Shown piece after piece: positions 7,397 through 16,788 of a stretch of 64,000 nucleotides of DNA. Source of the stretch: Sphingobium sp. EP60837 (GTDB lineage: Bacteria > Pseudomonadota > Alphaproteobacteria > Sphingomonadales > Sphingomonadaceae); NCBI RefSeq assembly GCF_001658005.1, contig NZ_CP015986.1, positions 1-64,000 on the forward strand, given 5' to 3'. The first letter of the stretch is position 1, and each line of letters opens with the position of its first letter. The notes below the pieces were generated by a model. That model made no database searches. It saw only the letters and a program-made list of their open reading frames with translations, and was not told the origin of the DNA. Position numbers and translations under genes: made by a program.

Positions 7397-8161
7397 TCAA
7401 AGGCCGAGCACGGCCTTCATGTCGTAGCGTCCCGGGGCCTGACCCAAAAGCCAGCTTGCGCCCTTCACCGCCCCGCGTGCGAAGATGATGCGGCTTTCGG
7501 CACGATGGCCTAGTTCGATCCGTTCTCCATCGGCCGCAAAGATGACCTGATGGTCGCCTGCCACCGATCCGCCGCGTAGCGCTGCAAAGCCGATTGCGCC
7601 CTGTGCCCGCGCGCCCGTGATGCCATCCCGCCCGCGCTCGCTGTGGTCGGACAAGTTGATGGCCCGCCCGCGCGCCGCCGCCTCGCCAAGCAGCAGTGCG
7701 GTGCCGGAGGGAGCATCGACCTTGTGCCGATGGTGCATCTCGACGATCTCTATGTCCCAATCGTCGCCCAGCCGGGAGGCCGCTTGCTCGACCAGCGCCG
7801 CCAGCAGGTTGACGCCGAGCGACGTATTGCCCGTCTGCAGCACCGGGATCAGCCGGGCGGCCTCGTCGATCAAGCCGTGATGAACAGGCTCAAGTCCCGT
7901 CGTGCCGATCAGGATGGGCTTCTTCGCTGCGATGCAGGCGTCCAGATGGTTCGAAAGTGCGCCCGGCACGGAAAAGTCGATCAGCACGTCGCTTTGCTCA
8001 GCCAGCGCCAGTGGGTCGGAAGTGATAGCAAGGCCGGGGAGAATCTCGCCGCTGCTCGCCCGATCCGTTCCGCCGCTGATTTTCAGCCCTGCTTCGGTCG
8101 CGACCTGGGCGATCGCGCGCCCCATCCGGCCCGCTGCTCCGAAAAGTCCAATCTTCGTCAT
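7397..8161 (-). CDS. dapB: 4-hydroxy-tetrahydrodipicolinate reductase
   Basis: NAD(P)H-dependent enzyme of the lysine/diaminopimelate pathway, needed for peptidoglycan precursors. The Rossmann motif GAAGRMGRAIAQ is at residues 8-19. The signature EMHHRHKVDAPSGTA (141-155) holds the catalytic His143/144 and Lys147. The ATG at 8161 gives 254 residues starting MTKIGLFGAAG, the normal length; a longer upstream reading is not supported. Co-oriented with nth 7 bp downstream; divergent from cobB. Confidence 0.96.
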   Translation of the reverse strand: MTKIGLFGAAGRMGRAIAQVATEAGLKISGGTDRASSGEILPGLAITSDPLALAEQSDVLIDFSVPGALSNHLDACIAAKKPILIGTTGLEPVHHGLIDEAARLIPVLQTGNTSLGVNLLAALVEQAASRLGDDWDIEIVEMHHRHKVDAPSGTALLLGEAAARGRAINLSDHSERGRDGITGARAQGAIGFAALRGGSVAGDHQVIFAADGERIELGHRAESRIIFARGAVKGASWLLGQAPGRYDMKAVLGL

Positions 8162-8281
8162 CTCGCTGATCCCCAATTCTCGGCTTGCCCGATGCCAGAA
8201 CGTCCCGCCCTTGTCATCTGGAACAAGCATGGGGAGGAGCCGTGCTTGCAGAGGACGGACGCTGCGGGATAGGGTCGGATC

Positions 8282-8980
8282 ATGGACGACATCGCCAATA
8301 TCGTGATCCTGACGGGTGCAGGCATTTCCGCCGAAAGCGGCCTCGCCACCTTCCGCGGGCCTGATGGCCTGTGGGAAGGGCATCATGTGGAAGATGTCTG
8401 CACGCCAGAGGCGCTCGCACGCAACCCTGCTCTAGTGCATCGATTCTATGATGAGCGGCGGGCCAAGCTGCATGAGGTCGAGCCCAACCCCGCGCATCAG
8501 GCGCTTGCCGCGCTCGATGCGCAGTGGCCGGGCGAGTTGCTGATCGTCACGCAGAATGTCGATGACCTGCATGAAAGAGCCGGAGCGAGGCGCCTGATCC
8601 ACATGCACGGGGAATTGCGGTCGGCGCTGTGCGCAGCTTGCGGCAGGGCAGCGCCTTGGCCCGATCCGTTGCCCCCCAGCACGAAATGCACCGGTTGCGG
8701 CCAACCGAGCCTGCGTCCCGACATCGTCTTCTTCGGCGAGATGCCGTATGAGATGGAAGCGATAGATCATGCGCTCCGGCGCGCCGATCTGTTCGTGTCG
8801 ATTGGCACCTCCGGCGCCGTCTATCCTGCTGCGGGCTTTGTCCAGACCGCACGCCACGCGGGCGCCCGGACGTTGGAACTCAATCTGGAGCCGTCCGCTG
8901 GAAGCTTCTATTTCGAGGAAAGCCGGATCGGACCGGCGAGCCAACTTGTGCCCGCCCTCGTCCGAGATTTGCTGAGCTAG
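8282..8980 (+). CDS. cobB: NAD-dependent protein deacylase, sirtuin family (class III-like)
   Basis: A 232-residue Sir2-family enzyme that removes acyl groups from lysines using NAD. NAD-binding GAGISAESG starts at residue 12, QNVD is at 91-94, and the catalytic His109 is in HMHGE. Four Cys (117, 120, 136, 139) make the zinc ribbon. Tyr56 and Arg59 (YDER) form the YxxR motif that in SIRT5/CobB recognises negatively charged acyl groups, so desuccinylase or demalonylase activity is likely. Its stop codon is interlocked with that of the convergent fecR-like gene through CTAG at 8977-8980. Confidence 0.92.
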   Translation: MDDIANIVILTGAGISAESGLATFRGPDGLWEGHHVEDVCTPEALARNPALVHRFYDERRAKLHEVEPNPAHQALAALDAQWPGELLIVTQNVDDLHERAGARRLIHMHGELRSALCAACGRAAPWPDPLPPSTKCTGCGQPSLRPDIVFFGEMPYEMEAIDHALRRADLFVSIGTSGAVYPAAGFVQTARHAGARTLELNLEPSAGSFYFEESRIGPASQLVPALVRDLLS

Positions 8981-10011
8981 TTGCCGCTATTCGCCCGAGC
9001 CGGGAGGTCACGGTAGAGCAGCATGACCGATCCGTCCTCGCCGTCCACAATCCTGACCGGCAGGCGGGATTGGAGAGCCGACAGGAATTTGCCGCTGTCG
9101 GCGATATGGAACTGGCCGCCGATGCGTAGTGATGACACCCGCGGATCGCCGATCAGGATGGGCGCGGCGCGGTAGCGGTTGAATTCGCCCGCCGCCTGTT
9201 CGATCGTCTCGCCTTCCAGATGGACCAGTTTGCGGCGCCAGGCGGTGCGTTGGCGTATCACTCTTGGGTCCAGGTGAGTCAGGACCAGGCTGCGCGGTTG
9301 CAGCACTGCGCCGTTACCAGCGGAAACACGACGGGGTGAGTGATTGCCGCAGCGGACTGTGACAGCACCCTGAGTCACGGTCAGCTCAATAAGCGCAGGG
9401 CGCAGGCGCAGGTTAAAGCTGGTGCCGATCGTGCGGACCAAGGCTGACCGCGCTTCAACCTCGAAAGCGCGCTGCGGGTCATGTGTCACATCGAACGACG
9501 CCTCGCCTTTCAGCAGGCGGACCTTGCGGCCATTTTTCGTGAAGCGCACCTCTGCGGCGCTGTCACTGTTGAGATGAAGGCGCGATCCGTCCGCCAAGGC
9601 GATTGTGCGGATCTCACCGATTCGCGTTTCATACCGATCGACGTCGTTGAACGTCTGCACCGTGACGATGGCCGCGAGAATGAACAGGACAAGCGCCACC
9701 GCAGCGGCGATCATGATGTTGCGCGACAGGCGGCGCTGCTGTTCTTCGCTGACGATTTCCGCCATCGGCGGCAACGTGACCTCGGCGGCCGCGCTTTTCA
9801 GCCGCTCGGCGGCTTCCCATGCAGCTTCGGCACGGGCGAAGGCGACGGCATGGCGCGGGTCAGCTTCGACCCAGGCGCAAAGCGCTGCTTCGTCTTCTGG
9901 CGAGGGGTCGCTGTTAAGCCTGGCCAGCAGGCGCGCGGCTTCCGCCTCGATCTCGTCCCTGCTGCTTGATCCTGGCCCCGACGCTTGCACGTTCGAAATC
10001 CGTTTCCTCAC
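8977..10011 (-). CDS. fecR: FecR-family anti-sigma/sigma regulator
   Basis: Inner-membrane regulator that holds or activates the ECF sigma factor encoded just upstream. A 344-residue protein: N-terminal DUF4880-type cytoplasmic domain (16-60, ARLLARLNSDPSPEDEAALC), one transmembrane helix (about 99-118, MIAAAVALVLFILAAIV), then the periplasmic FecR domain (IRTIALADGSRLHLNSDS; VRLLKGEASFDV) and a DUF4974-like end (EQAAGEFNRYRAAPILI). Its start lies within the sigma gene (98-bp overlap). A TonB receptor partner would be expected nearby but none follows. Confidence 0.9.
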   Translation of the reverse strand: MRKRISNVQASGPGSSSRDEIEAEAARLLARLNSDPSPEDEAALCAWVEADPRHAVAFARAEAAWEAAERLKSAAAEVTLPPMAEIVSEEQQRRLSRNIMIAAAVALVLFILAAIVTVQTFNDVDRYETRIGEIRTIALADGSRLHLNSDSAAEVRFTKNGRKVRLLKGEASFDVTHDPQRAFEVEARSALVRTIGTSFNLRLRPALIELTVTQGAVTVRCGNHSPRRVSAGNGAVLQPRSLVLTHLDPRVIRQRTAWRRKLVHLEGETIEQAAGEFNRYRAAPILIGDPRVSSLRIGGQFHIADSGKFLSALQSRLPVRIVDGEDGSVMLLYRDLPARANSGN

Positions 10012-10513
10012 GTTCTGCCCAAGCCCGCATAACTATAGCGATGGCTTTGGCCAGATGTTTTTCAACTGTAGAAACGGACAGGGACATCTCCGCCGCTATT
10101 TCCAGCATCGATCTTTCGTGAATGCGGCGAAGAATGAAAACCCTGCGGCACTGGGTGGGCAGCGATTCGACGATGGCCTCGACCTGACGCAGCGCTTCGC
10201 GGGCATGCAACTGCGCCTCGACATTATTGTCGCCCTGCAGCAGTTCCAGATCGGCGATGGTCTCAAAGCTCACCACCTTGTTTCGCCGCGCCGTGTCGAT
10301 GACGAGGTTACGGGCGATGGTGAACAGATAGGCCCGGCCAGTTGTCACATTTTCCCAGTTTTCCGTGGCATAGGCCCTGGCCATGACCTCGGCGACCATG
10401 TCGTCCAGTTCATGGGTGGAGGGAAGTATCCTGCGAAGGCGCCCGCGCAGTGCGGCTTCCTGTGGCAAGATGACAGTCTTGAACCAATCCAGTTTGGCGC
10501 GAACTCGATGCAC
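9914..10513 (-). CDS. ECF sigma factor (FecI type)
   Basis: A 199-residue RNA polymerase sigma-70 family, ECF-type factor. Region 2 spans about 20-85 (HELDDMVAEVMARAY; GRAYLFTIARNLVIDTARR) and region 4 about 112-165 (LPTQCRRVFILRRIHERSML; AEMSLSVSTVEKHLAKAI). Residues after 170 are basic and disordered and are encoded in the overlap with fecR. With FecR it forms a cell-surface-signalling pair, classically responding to siderophore or substrate uptake through a TonB receptor. The signal is unknown. Confidence 0.92.
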   Translation of the reverse strand: MHRVRAKLDWFKTVILPQEAALRGRLRRILPSTHELDDMVAEVMARAYATENWENVTTGRAYLFTIARNLVIDTARRNKVVSFETIADLELLQGDNNVEAQLHAREALRQVEAIVESLPTQCRRVFILRRIHERSMLEIAAEMSLSVSTVEKHLAKAIAIVMRAWAEREETDFERASVGARIKQQGRDRGGSRAPAGQA

Positions 10514-10669
10514 GTTGACCCCCTTGATGTCAGCCGCGCCTCTCCCGCTTTCTTTTATTTGTCATAGTTCAATCATGCTTGCAGGGGGCTGTCCAGCGCG
10601 CGCCACGCGATCTCGATCAACCAGCGAAAAAAACTTTTCGCTGTTGCAGAAAAACTGTGGGGCATAGCG
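10514..10669. other. ECF sigma upstream region with a perfect A/T-rich hairpin
   Basis: This gap separates the ECF sigma start from the end of the proline-rich gene. It contains a perfect 9-bp inverted repeat, cagcgaaaa (10622-10630) and ttttcgctg (10635-10643), with a 4-base spacer. It could be an operator for the sigma/fecR pair or a terminator for the upstream small gene, whose stop is 27 bp away on the same strand. No gene is seen. Confidence 0.35.
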
Positions 10670-10861
10670 TCAGTCTGGCGGCAGTTCGGGGATCGAACGG
10701 TCCGGCTGATCATAATCAGGCTGGTTCGGAACGAATCCGGGAGGTTCTCCGCCTGGCGTTTCGTCGGGCGTGCTAGGGGGAGGGGATTCCGGCGGCGATT
10801 GCGGTTGGATCGTGTCCGGAGGCGGAACGCCGATAGGTTCTGGATCGGGCTGCGTGGCCAT
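10670..10861 (-). CDS. Small proline-rich acidic protein, unknown function
   Basis: Sixty-three residues starting MATQPDPEPIGVPPPDTIQP and ending IPELPPD. Roughly a third is proline, with many Asp/Glu, so it is predicted to be disordered. The ATG at 10861 has a strong ribosome binding site (aaaggagag, 8 bases upstream), which is the best evidence that it is a gene. Similar short PDP/PEP-rich proteins occur in sphingomonads. It has no signal peptide. Divergent from the tRNA-Leu gene. Confidence 0.6.
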   Translation of the reverse strand: MATQPDPEPIGVPPPDTIQPQSPPESPPPSTPDETPGGEPPGFVPNQPDYDQPDRSIPELPPD

Positions 10862-10979
10862 GCGTCTCTCCTTTATGACAGGGCTACGCGCGGCCCTTGC
10901 ATGGGTTCCCGCAACACTTATCCACAATTGCTTGCCTCCCCGGATGCTTTTCTCTATGCCGCGCCGACCGGCGGCCGAT

Positions 10980-11064
10980 GCGGGCGTGGCGAAACTGGTA
11001 GACGCGCCAGATTTAGGTTCTGGTATCGCAAGATGTGGGGGTTCGAGTCCCTTCGCCCGCACCA
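10980..11064 (+). tRNA. tRNA-Leu (anticodon TAG)
   Basis: An 85-base tRNA with acceptor GCGGGCG (10980-10986) pairing with CGCCCGC, discriminator A and encoded CCA. The anticodon stem CCAGA/TCTGG encloses loop TTTAGGT with anticodon TAG at 11014-11016. A long variable arm (ATCGCAAGATGT region) marks it as class II leucine tRNA, and the T-loop is GTTCGAGTCC. Confidence 0.95.
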
Positions 11065-11131
11065 GTGCGCCAGGCCCAAATCATGTCAGGCGCCACCTGA
11101 ATTCAGCTGAAGAAAGCGTTTGAGAGAAGAG

Positions 11132-12739
11132 ATGCAGACTGTCGAGACGTTGAACGAGGGCCTGAAGCGCGCCTACACCGTGACCATCACGTCGAAGGAC
11201 ATCGACGCCCGCGTCGAAAAGGAAGTGGCATCGATCGCGCCGCAGGTGCGCATGCCCGGCTTCCGCCCTGGCAAGGTTCCCGCCAACCTCGTCAAGAAGA
11301 TGCACGGTGAGTCGCTGCAGCGCGATGCGCTCAACAACTCGATCCAGGAAAGCATCCAGAAGCTGATCGCCGATAACAAGCTGCGTCCGGCGATGCAGCC
11401 TTCCGTCGAGCTCGACGAAGGTTTCGAATTTGGCAAGGACGCCGAAGTGAAGGTCGCATTGGAAGTGCTGCCCGAAATCGCGGCTCCCAGCATTGAAGGT
11501 CTGAAGCTGGAACGCCTGACCGTAGAGGTCGCCGAATCGCAGGTTGATGAAGCTGCGGGCCGTATCGCGACCCAACAGGGCGCTCTGGAAGAGCATCCCG
11601 CCAGCCACAAGGCCAAGGACGGCGATACCCTGACCATCGATTTCGTCGGCAAGATCGACGGCGAAGCCTTTGAAGGTGGTTCGGCCGAAGATGTGAAGCT
11701 GAAGATCGGTTCGGGCCAGTTCATCCCCGGCTTTGAAGAGCAGCTGACCGGCGTCAGGAAGGGCGAAGAGAAGACGATCACCGTCACCTTCCCCGAGGAT
11801 TATGGCGCCGCGCACCTCGCTGGCAAGGCTGCGACCTTCGACGTCACCGTCAAGTCGATCCTGAACGCCGACAAGCCCAAGCTGGACGATGATTTCGCCA
11901 AGTCGCTGGGCCTGGAAGGTCTCGACAAGCTCAAGGAGCTGCTGAAGGGCCAGATTGAGCAGGAACATAACGGCCTGACCCGCACCTATATGAAGCGCAA
12001 GCTGCTCGACCAGCTCGCCGCTGCCCATGATTTCGACGTGCCGCCGAGCATGGTGGACGCTGAATTCAACCAGATTTGGGCGCAGCTTCAGCACGAAGCG
12101 GGCCATGAGGAAGATCCGGCCGCTGCCCTCGCCGAGATGGAAGCCGAGAAGGAAGACTATCGCGCCATTGCCGTGCGTCGCGTCCGCCTCGGCCTGCTGC
12201 TTTCGGAAATCGGTCAGGCTAACGGCGTCGTCATTTCCGATCAGGAAATGAGCCGCCTCATCATGCAGGCCGCTCAGCAGTACAGCCCGCAGGATCGTGA
12301 GCGTTTCGTTCAATATGTCCGCCAGGACCCGATGGCCGCTGCCCAACTGCGCGCTCCGCTTTATGAGGACAAGGTCGTCGATTTCCTGTTCGACAAGGCC
12401 GAAGTCACCGACCGCGCCGTCAGCCGGGAAGAGCTGGAAGCCGCGATCGAGGCGGAAGATGGCGACCTGAAGCCGCACGTCCATGGTCCGGGTTGCGGCC
12501 ATGATCATCACGATCATGGTGACAAGCCCAAGGCGAAGAAGGCTGCTCCAAAGAAGAAGGCGGCTGAGGCTGAAGAGGCGCCTGCTGCTGAAGCTGCCGA
12601 CGAAGCGCCCGCCAAAAAGGCTCCGGCAAAGAAGGCCGCCGCCAAGAAGGAAGAGGCCGTGGCTGTTGAACCTGCCGCCGAGGAAAAGCCCAAGGCGAAG
12701 AAGGCTCCTGCCAAGAAGGCTGCTGCCAAGGCTGAATAA
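11132..12739 (+). CDS. tig: Trigger factor with long charged C-terminal extension
   Basis: Ribosome-associated chaperone and prolyl isomerase that meets nascent chains at the exit tunnel. The ribosome-docking signature GFRPGKVP is at residues 43-50. The FKBP-type domain lies around 155-245 (GDTLTIDFVGKIDGEAFEGG), followed by the helical C-domain. It is 535 residues against about 430 usually: residues 447-535 form an added tail with a His cluster (HVHGPGCGHDHHDHGD, 449-464) and PAKKA-like Lys/Ala repeats. The ATG at 11132 (MQTVETLNEG) fits the family better than the TTG at 11120. In many bacteria tig precedes clpP-clpX, as here, with one gene intervening. Confidence 0.96.
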   Translation: MQTVETLNEGLKRAYTVTITSKDIDARVEKEVASIAPQVRMPGFRPGKVPANLVKKMHGESLQRDALNNSIQESIQKLIADNKLRPAMQPSVELDEGFEFGKDAEVKVALEVLPEIAAPSIEGLKLERLTVEVAESQVDEAAGRIATQQGALEEHPASHKAKDGDTLTIDFVGKIDGEAFEGGSAEDVKLKIGSGQFIPGFEEQLTGVRKGEEKTITVTFPEDYGAAHLAGKAATFDVTVKSILNADKPKLDDDFAKSLGLEGLDKLKELLKGQIEQEHNGLTRTYMKRKLLDQLAAAHDFDVPPSMVDAEFNQIWAQLQHEAGHEEDPAAALAEMEAEKEDYRAIAVRRVRLGLLLSEIGQANGVVISDQEMSRLIMQAAQQYSPQDRERFVQYVRQDPMAAAQLRAPLYEDKVVDFLFDKAEVTDRAVSREELEAAIEAEDGDLKPHVHGPGCGHDHHDHGDKPKAKKAAPKKKAAEAEEAPAAEAADEAPAKKAPAKKAAAKKEEAVAVEPAAEEKPKAKKAPAKKAAAKAE

Positions 12740-12762
12740 GGTCGTCACGGCCTGAACGGACG

Positions 12763-12799
12763 AGCGCCCGGCTTCGATGGAAGCGCGGGCGCTTTTCCT
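12763..12799 (+). terminator. Rho-independent terminator after tig
   Basis: Perfect 8-bp stem agcgcccg (12763-12770) / cgggcgct (12786-12793) with a 15-base loop, followed by ttttcctt. It sits 24 bp after the tig stop codon. Confidence 0.8.
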
Positions 12800-12872
12800 T
12801 TGGTGAGTGACAGACGAAATATTAATCTCGGCCGTCCATGCGAAAGGACGTTCGGCGGAAGGTGTGGGGCTG

Positions 12873-13850
12873 ATGAAGGAATTTCCGGCAGTGGCAAGCG
12901 GGCAGGGGGTTGAAGGCCCGCGCATCGCCATCATCCTTCCCTGCTATAATGAAGCGGGAGCGATCGTGCGGACGGTGGAGGAGTTCCGCGGCGCGCTGCC
13001 AACAGCCGACATCTATGTCTTCGACAACAACAGCACGGACGGTAGCCGCGAACTCGCCGCAAACGCGGGCGCGATCGTCCGTCGCGTGGCTCAGCAGGGG
13101 AAGGGCCATGTCGTCCGCCGCATGTTCGCCGACGTGGATGCCGACATCTATGTCATGGCGGACGGAGACGCGACCTATGAGGCTGCGGCGGCGCCCCGGC
13201 TCGTCGCCGCTATGCTGGACGACAATCTGGATATGGTCGTCGGCGCGCGCAGGAGCGAGGTCGAGGAAGCCTATCGCCGTGGACACCGCTTCGGCAATTG
13301 GGCGCTCACCACCCTGCTCAAACAGCTTTTCGGCCGCAGCTTCACCGATATTTTGTCCGGCTATCGCGTCTTTTCGCGCCGCTTCGTCAAAAGCTTCCCG
13401 GTCCTCTCCGCCGGGTTCGAGATCGAAACCGAGATCAGCGTTCATGCCCTTGAACTCGCCATGCCGGTGGCCGAGGTCATGACTGCCTATGGCGCGCGGC
13501 CGGAAGGATCGGTCAGCAAGCTTTCCACCTATCGCGATGGGTGGCGTATCTTGCGGACCATCTTCACGCTCTTCCGGATCGAAAAGCCCATCCTCTTCTT
13601 TGGCATCATCGCCGTGCTGCTCGCCGCGACCGGGCTGGCCTTGGCTGTCCCTCTCATCGTCACCTATCTCGATACTGGCCTCGTTCCCCGCTTTCCCACC
13701 GCCATCCTGGTCACCGGCCTCATGATCCTGGCAACGCTGTCGGGCATGTGCGGCCTGATCCTCGACACGGTCGTGCGTGGGCGCCGGGAAGTGCGGCGGC
13801 TCGCCTATCTGACCTTCCGCGCACCGTCCGATTTTGGACCGCGTGGTTGA
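12873..13850 (+). CDS. Membrane-anchored family 2 glycosyltransferase
   Basis: A 325-residue GT2 enzyme of the DPM/GtrB-like group. The nucleotide-sugar site begins IAIILPCYNEAG; the metal motif is in MADGDATYE; YVFDNNSTDGS and DILSGYRVFSRR are typical of lipid-linked sugar transferases. Two C-terminal transmembrane helices (PILFFGIIAVLLAATGLALA and AILVTGLMILATLSGMCGLI) anchor it. It probably moves a sugar onto polyprenyl phosphate or a glycan; the substrate is unknown. The ATG at 12873 follows ggaaggtg; a GTG at 12807 would add 22 residues. Confidence 0.85.
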   Translation: MKEFPAVASGQGVEGPRIAIILPCYNEAGAIVRTVEEFRGALPTADIYVFDNNSTDGSRELAANAGAIVRRVAQQGKGHVVRRMFADVDADIYVMADGDATYEAAAAPRLVAAMLDDNLDMVVGARRSEVEEAYRRGHRFGNWALTTLLKQLFGRSFTDILSGYRVFSRRFVKSFPVLSAGFEIETEISVHALELAMPVAEVMTAYGARPEGSVSKLSTYRDGWRILRTIFTLFRIEKPILFFGIIAVLLAATGLALAVPLIVTYLDTGLVPRFPTAILVTGLMILATLSGMCGLILDTVVRGRREVRRLAYLTFRAPSDFGPRG

Positions 13851-13876
13851 AGCTGCGTCTGGTCTTCACAGGACCC

Positions 13877-13905
13877 CTTGAACCGGTTCGCTTTTGTGCC
13901 GATGT
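13877..13905 (+). promoter_or_regulatory. Candidate heat-shock (RpoH) promoter of clpP
   Basis: CTTGAA (13877-13882), 16 bases, then CCGATGT (13899-13905), 34 bp before the clpP ATG. Known alphaproteobacterial RpoH promoters use CTTG and a CYTATNT-like -10 at about this spacing; the -10 here differs at one position. clpP is a classical RpoH target and rpoH is in this window. Confidence 0.45.
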
Positions 13906-13939
13906 AGAGACCGGGCAAAAATCACCCTGAAAGAGCAAA

Positions 13940-14575
13940 ATGACCGATATCATGTCTGATCCTATGGCCGCGCTGGTTCCTATCGTTATCGAACAGTCGA
14001 ACCGCGGCGAGCGCAGTTTCGATATTTTCTCCCGCCTGCTGCGCGAACGGATCATTTTCGTGACCGGCCAGGTTGAAGATCATATGGCGTCACTGATCGT
14101 CGCCCAGCTGCTGTTCCTCGAGTCGGAAAATCCGAAGAAGGACATCTGGATGTACATCAATTCGCCCGGCGGCGTGGTGACGGCCGGCATGGCGATCCAC
14201 GACACGATGAAATATATTCGTCCGCAGGTCGGCACGGTATGTATCGGCCAGGCCGCCTCCATGGGCAGCTTCCTTCTGGCCGCCGGTGAACCGGGCAAGC
14301 GCATCGCGCTCAGCAACGCGCGCATCATGGTGCATCAGCCGTCCGGCGGCGCGCAGGGCATGGCGTCCGACATCGAGATCCAGGCCAAGGAAATCCTTAG
14401 GATTCGCCGTCGCCTGAACGACCTCTATGTCAAATATACCGGCAGGTCTCTGGAAGAGGTCGAGAAGGCAATGGATCGCGACACTTTCCTGGAAGCGGAC
14501 GAAGCAAAGACGTTCGGCCTGGTGGATGAGGTGTTTGATCGTCGTCCGGCCGCCCCCGAGACGGCAGAAAGTTAA
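13940..14575 (+). CDS. clpP: ATP-dependent Clp protease proteolytic subunit
   Basis: Serine protease that forms the two-ring chamber working with ClpX or ClpA. Its 211 residues include catalytic Ser107 ([10 protein letters not shown]), His132 (MVHQPSGG) and Asp181 (MDRDTFLEA). SPGG at 75-78 gives the oxyanion strand. It is upstream of clpX on the same strand with a 132-bp spacer that appears to hold a second promoter. A likely RpoH promoter lies just upstream. Confidence 0.98.
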   Translation: MTDIMSDPMAALVPIVIEQSNRGERSFDIFSRLLRERIIFVTGQVEDHMASLIVAQLLFLESENPKKDIWMYINSPGGVVTAGMAIHDTMKYIRPQVGTVCIGQAASMGSFLLAAGEPGKRIALSNARIMVHQPSGGAQGMASDIEIQAKEILRIRRRLNDLYVKYTGRSLEEVEKAMDRDTFLEADEAKTFGLVDEVFDRRPAAPETAES

Positions 14576-14609
14576 CATGGATCTTAATCGCGCGCGCCGT
14601 TTTCTCCCC

Positions 14610-14650
14610 TTGTGAAACCGGCGTGACGCGGTCTAGGATGATCCTAGGAC
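14610..14650 (+). promoter_or_regulatory. clpP-clpX spacer with palindrome and possible clpX promoter
   Basis: TTGTGA (14610-14615) and TAGGAT (14634-14639) are 18 bp apart and could be a sigma-70-type promoter. The -10 lies in a palindrome, ctaggat-g-atcctag (14633-14647), which could be an operator. The clpX ATG is 58 bp further on, after gggagg. Confidence 0.35.
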
Positions 14651-14707
14651 CAGAACATCCCTCGCCAGCGGCGGTTATCGCGAAGGGCAGGGAGGAAAGA
14701 TTGGCGA

Positions 14708-15976
<1,269 letters not shown>

Positions 15977-16002
15977 TCGCAACTTCGCTATATCTGCAAA
16001 AA

Positions 16003-16036
16003 AGCCCCGCCTGATGAAATCCGGCGGGGCTTTTTA
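16003..16036. terminator. Bidirectional terminator between clpX and mtgA
   Basis: A perfect 9-bp stem agccccgcc (16003-16011) / ggcggggct (16023-16031) has ttttta on the right and an A run on the left, so it can end both clpX and the convergent mtgA transcript. Confidence 0.85.
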
Positions 16037-16092
16037 TATTCCGTGCTCCCGGTCGCCGCGGACCCGCGCGGCCTAGCGCGCAGTTAGCCACC

Positions 16093-16788
16093 TCACCGCA
16101 CGCACTCGTCCAACCCATCCCGCTGTACAATGCCGATCCGGCTCGTGATGCTGTTTCCATAGCGTCGGGTGAACCCCTTTGGCGCGATCGCAGCCCGCTT
16201 CTTGGGCAATGGCAGCACCGCAGCGATCCTTGCGGCTTCCGCGCGGCTCAGTCGCCCCGCGCCATGATGGAAATAGCGCATCGCGCCCGCCTGCACACCA
16301 TAGGTGCCGATGCCCGTCTCGGCGACGTTCAGATATACTTCCATAATCCGCCGCTTGCCCCAAATCGCCTCGATCAACATCGTGAACCAGGCTTCAAACC
16401 CTTTGCGGACGAAGCCTCCACCTTGGAACAGGAAGACATTTTTCGCCGTCTGCTGGCTGATGGTCGATCCGCCGCGGATGCGTCCACCGCTCGCATTGTG
16501 GCGCATGGCCTGGGCGATCGCGACCGCGTCAAAGCCGTGATGGCTGCAAAAGCGGCTGTCCTCGCCCGCGATCGCTGCCCGCGCCATGTCCGGATCAATC
16601 TCGTCCAGGCTTACCCAGTCCTTGGTGATACCATGCGGGTCGAACAACATCGTCAGCGTCACAGGCGGCGGCACAAAGCGATAAACCAGCACCAACAGAA
16701 GAGACAGCGCGATGAAGCCGCCGATGATCTTGAAAATGATGCGAATCCAGCCGGAACGGCGGCGGGGCGTAGCGGAGGAGGGGCTCAT
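16093..16788 (-). CDS. mtgA: Monofunctional biosynthetic peptidoglycan transglycosylase
   Basis: GT51 enzyme that polymerises lipid II into glycan strands at the inner membrane. One N-terminal transmembrane helix (about 17-38, FKIIGGFIALSLLLVLVY) precedes the glycosyltransferase domain. GT51 motifs are present: EDSRFCSHHGFD with catalytic Glu76, RGGSTISQQTAKN (105-117), and KRRIMEVYLNVAETG (145-159). At 231 residues it has no transpeptidase domain, as expected. Transcribed toward clpX; divergent from the methyltransferase gene. Confidence 0.95.
   Translation of the reverse strand: MSPSSATPRRRSGWIRIIFKIIGGFIALSLLLVLVYRFVPPPVTLTMLFDPHGITKDWVSLDEIDPDMARAAIAGEDSRFCSHHGFDAVAIAQAMRHNASGGRIRGGSTISQQTAKNVFLFQGGGFVRKGFEAWFTMLIEAIWGKRRIMEVYLNVAETGIGTYGVQAGAMRYFHHGAGRLSRAEAARIAAVLPLPKKRAAIAPKGFTRRYGNSITSRIGIVQRDGLDECVR

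Noticed and set aside
11081..12934. A 617-codon open frame on the minus strand across tig
   Set aside because: It mirrors the trigger factor gene, has no recognisable domain and reads as a shadow of GC-rich codon use.
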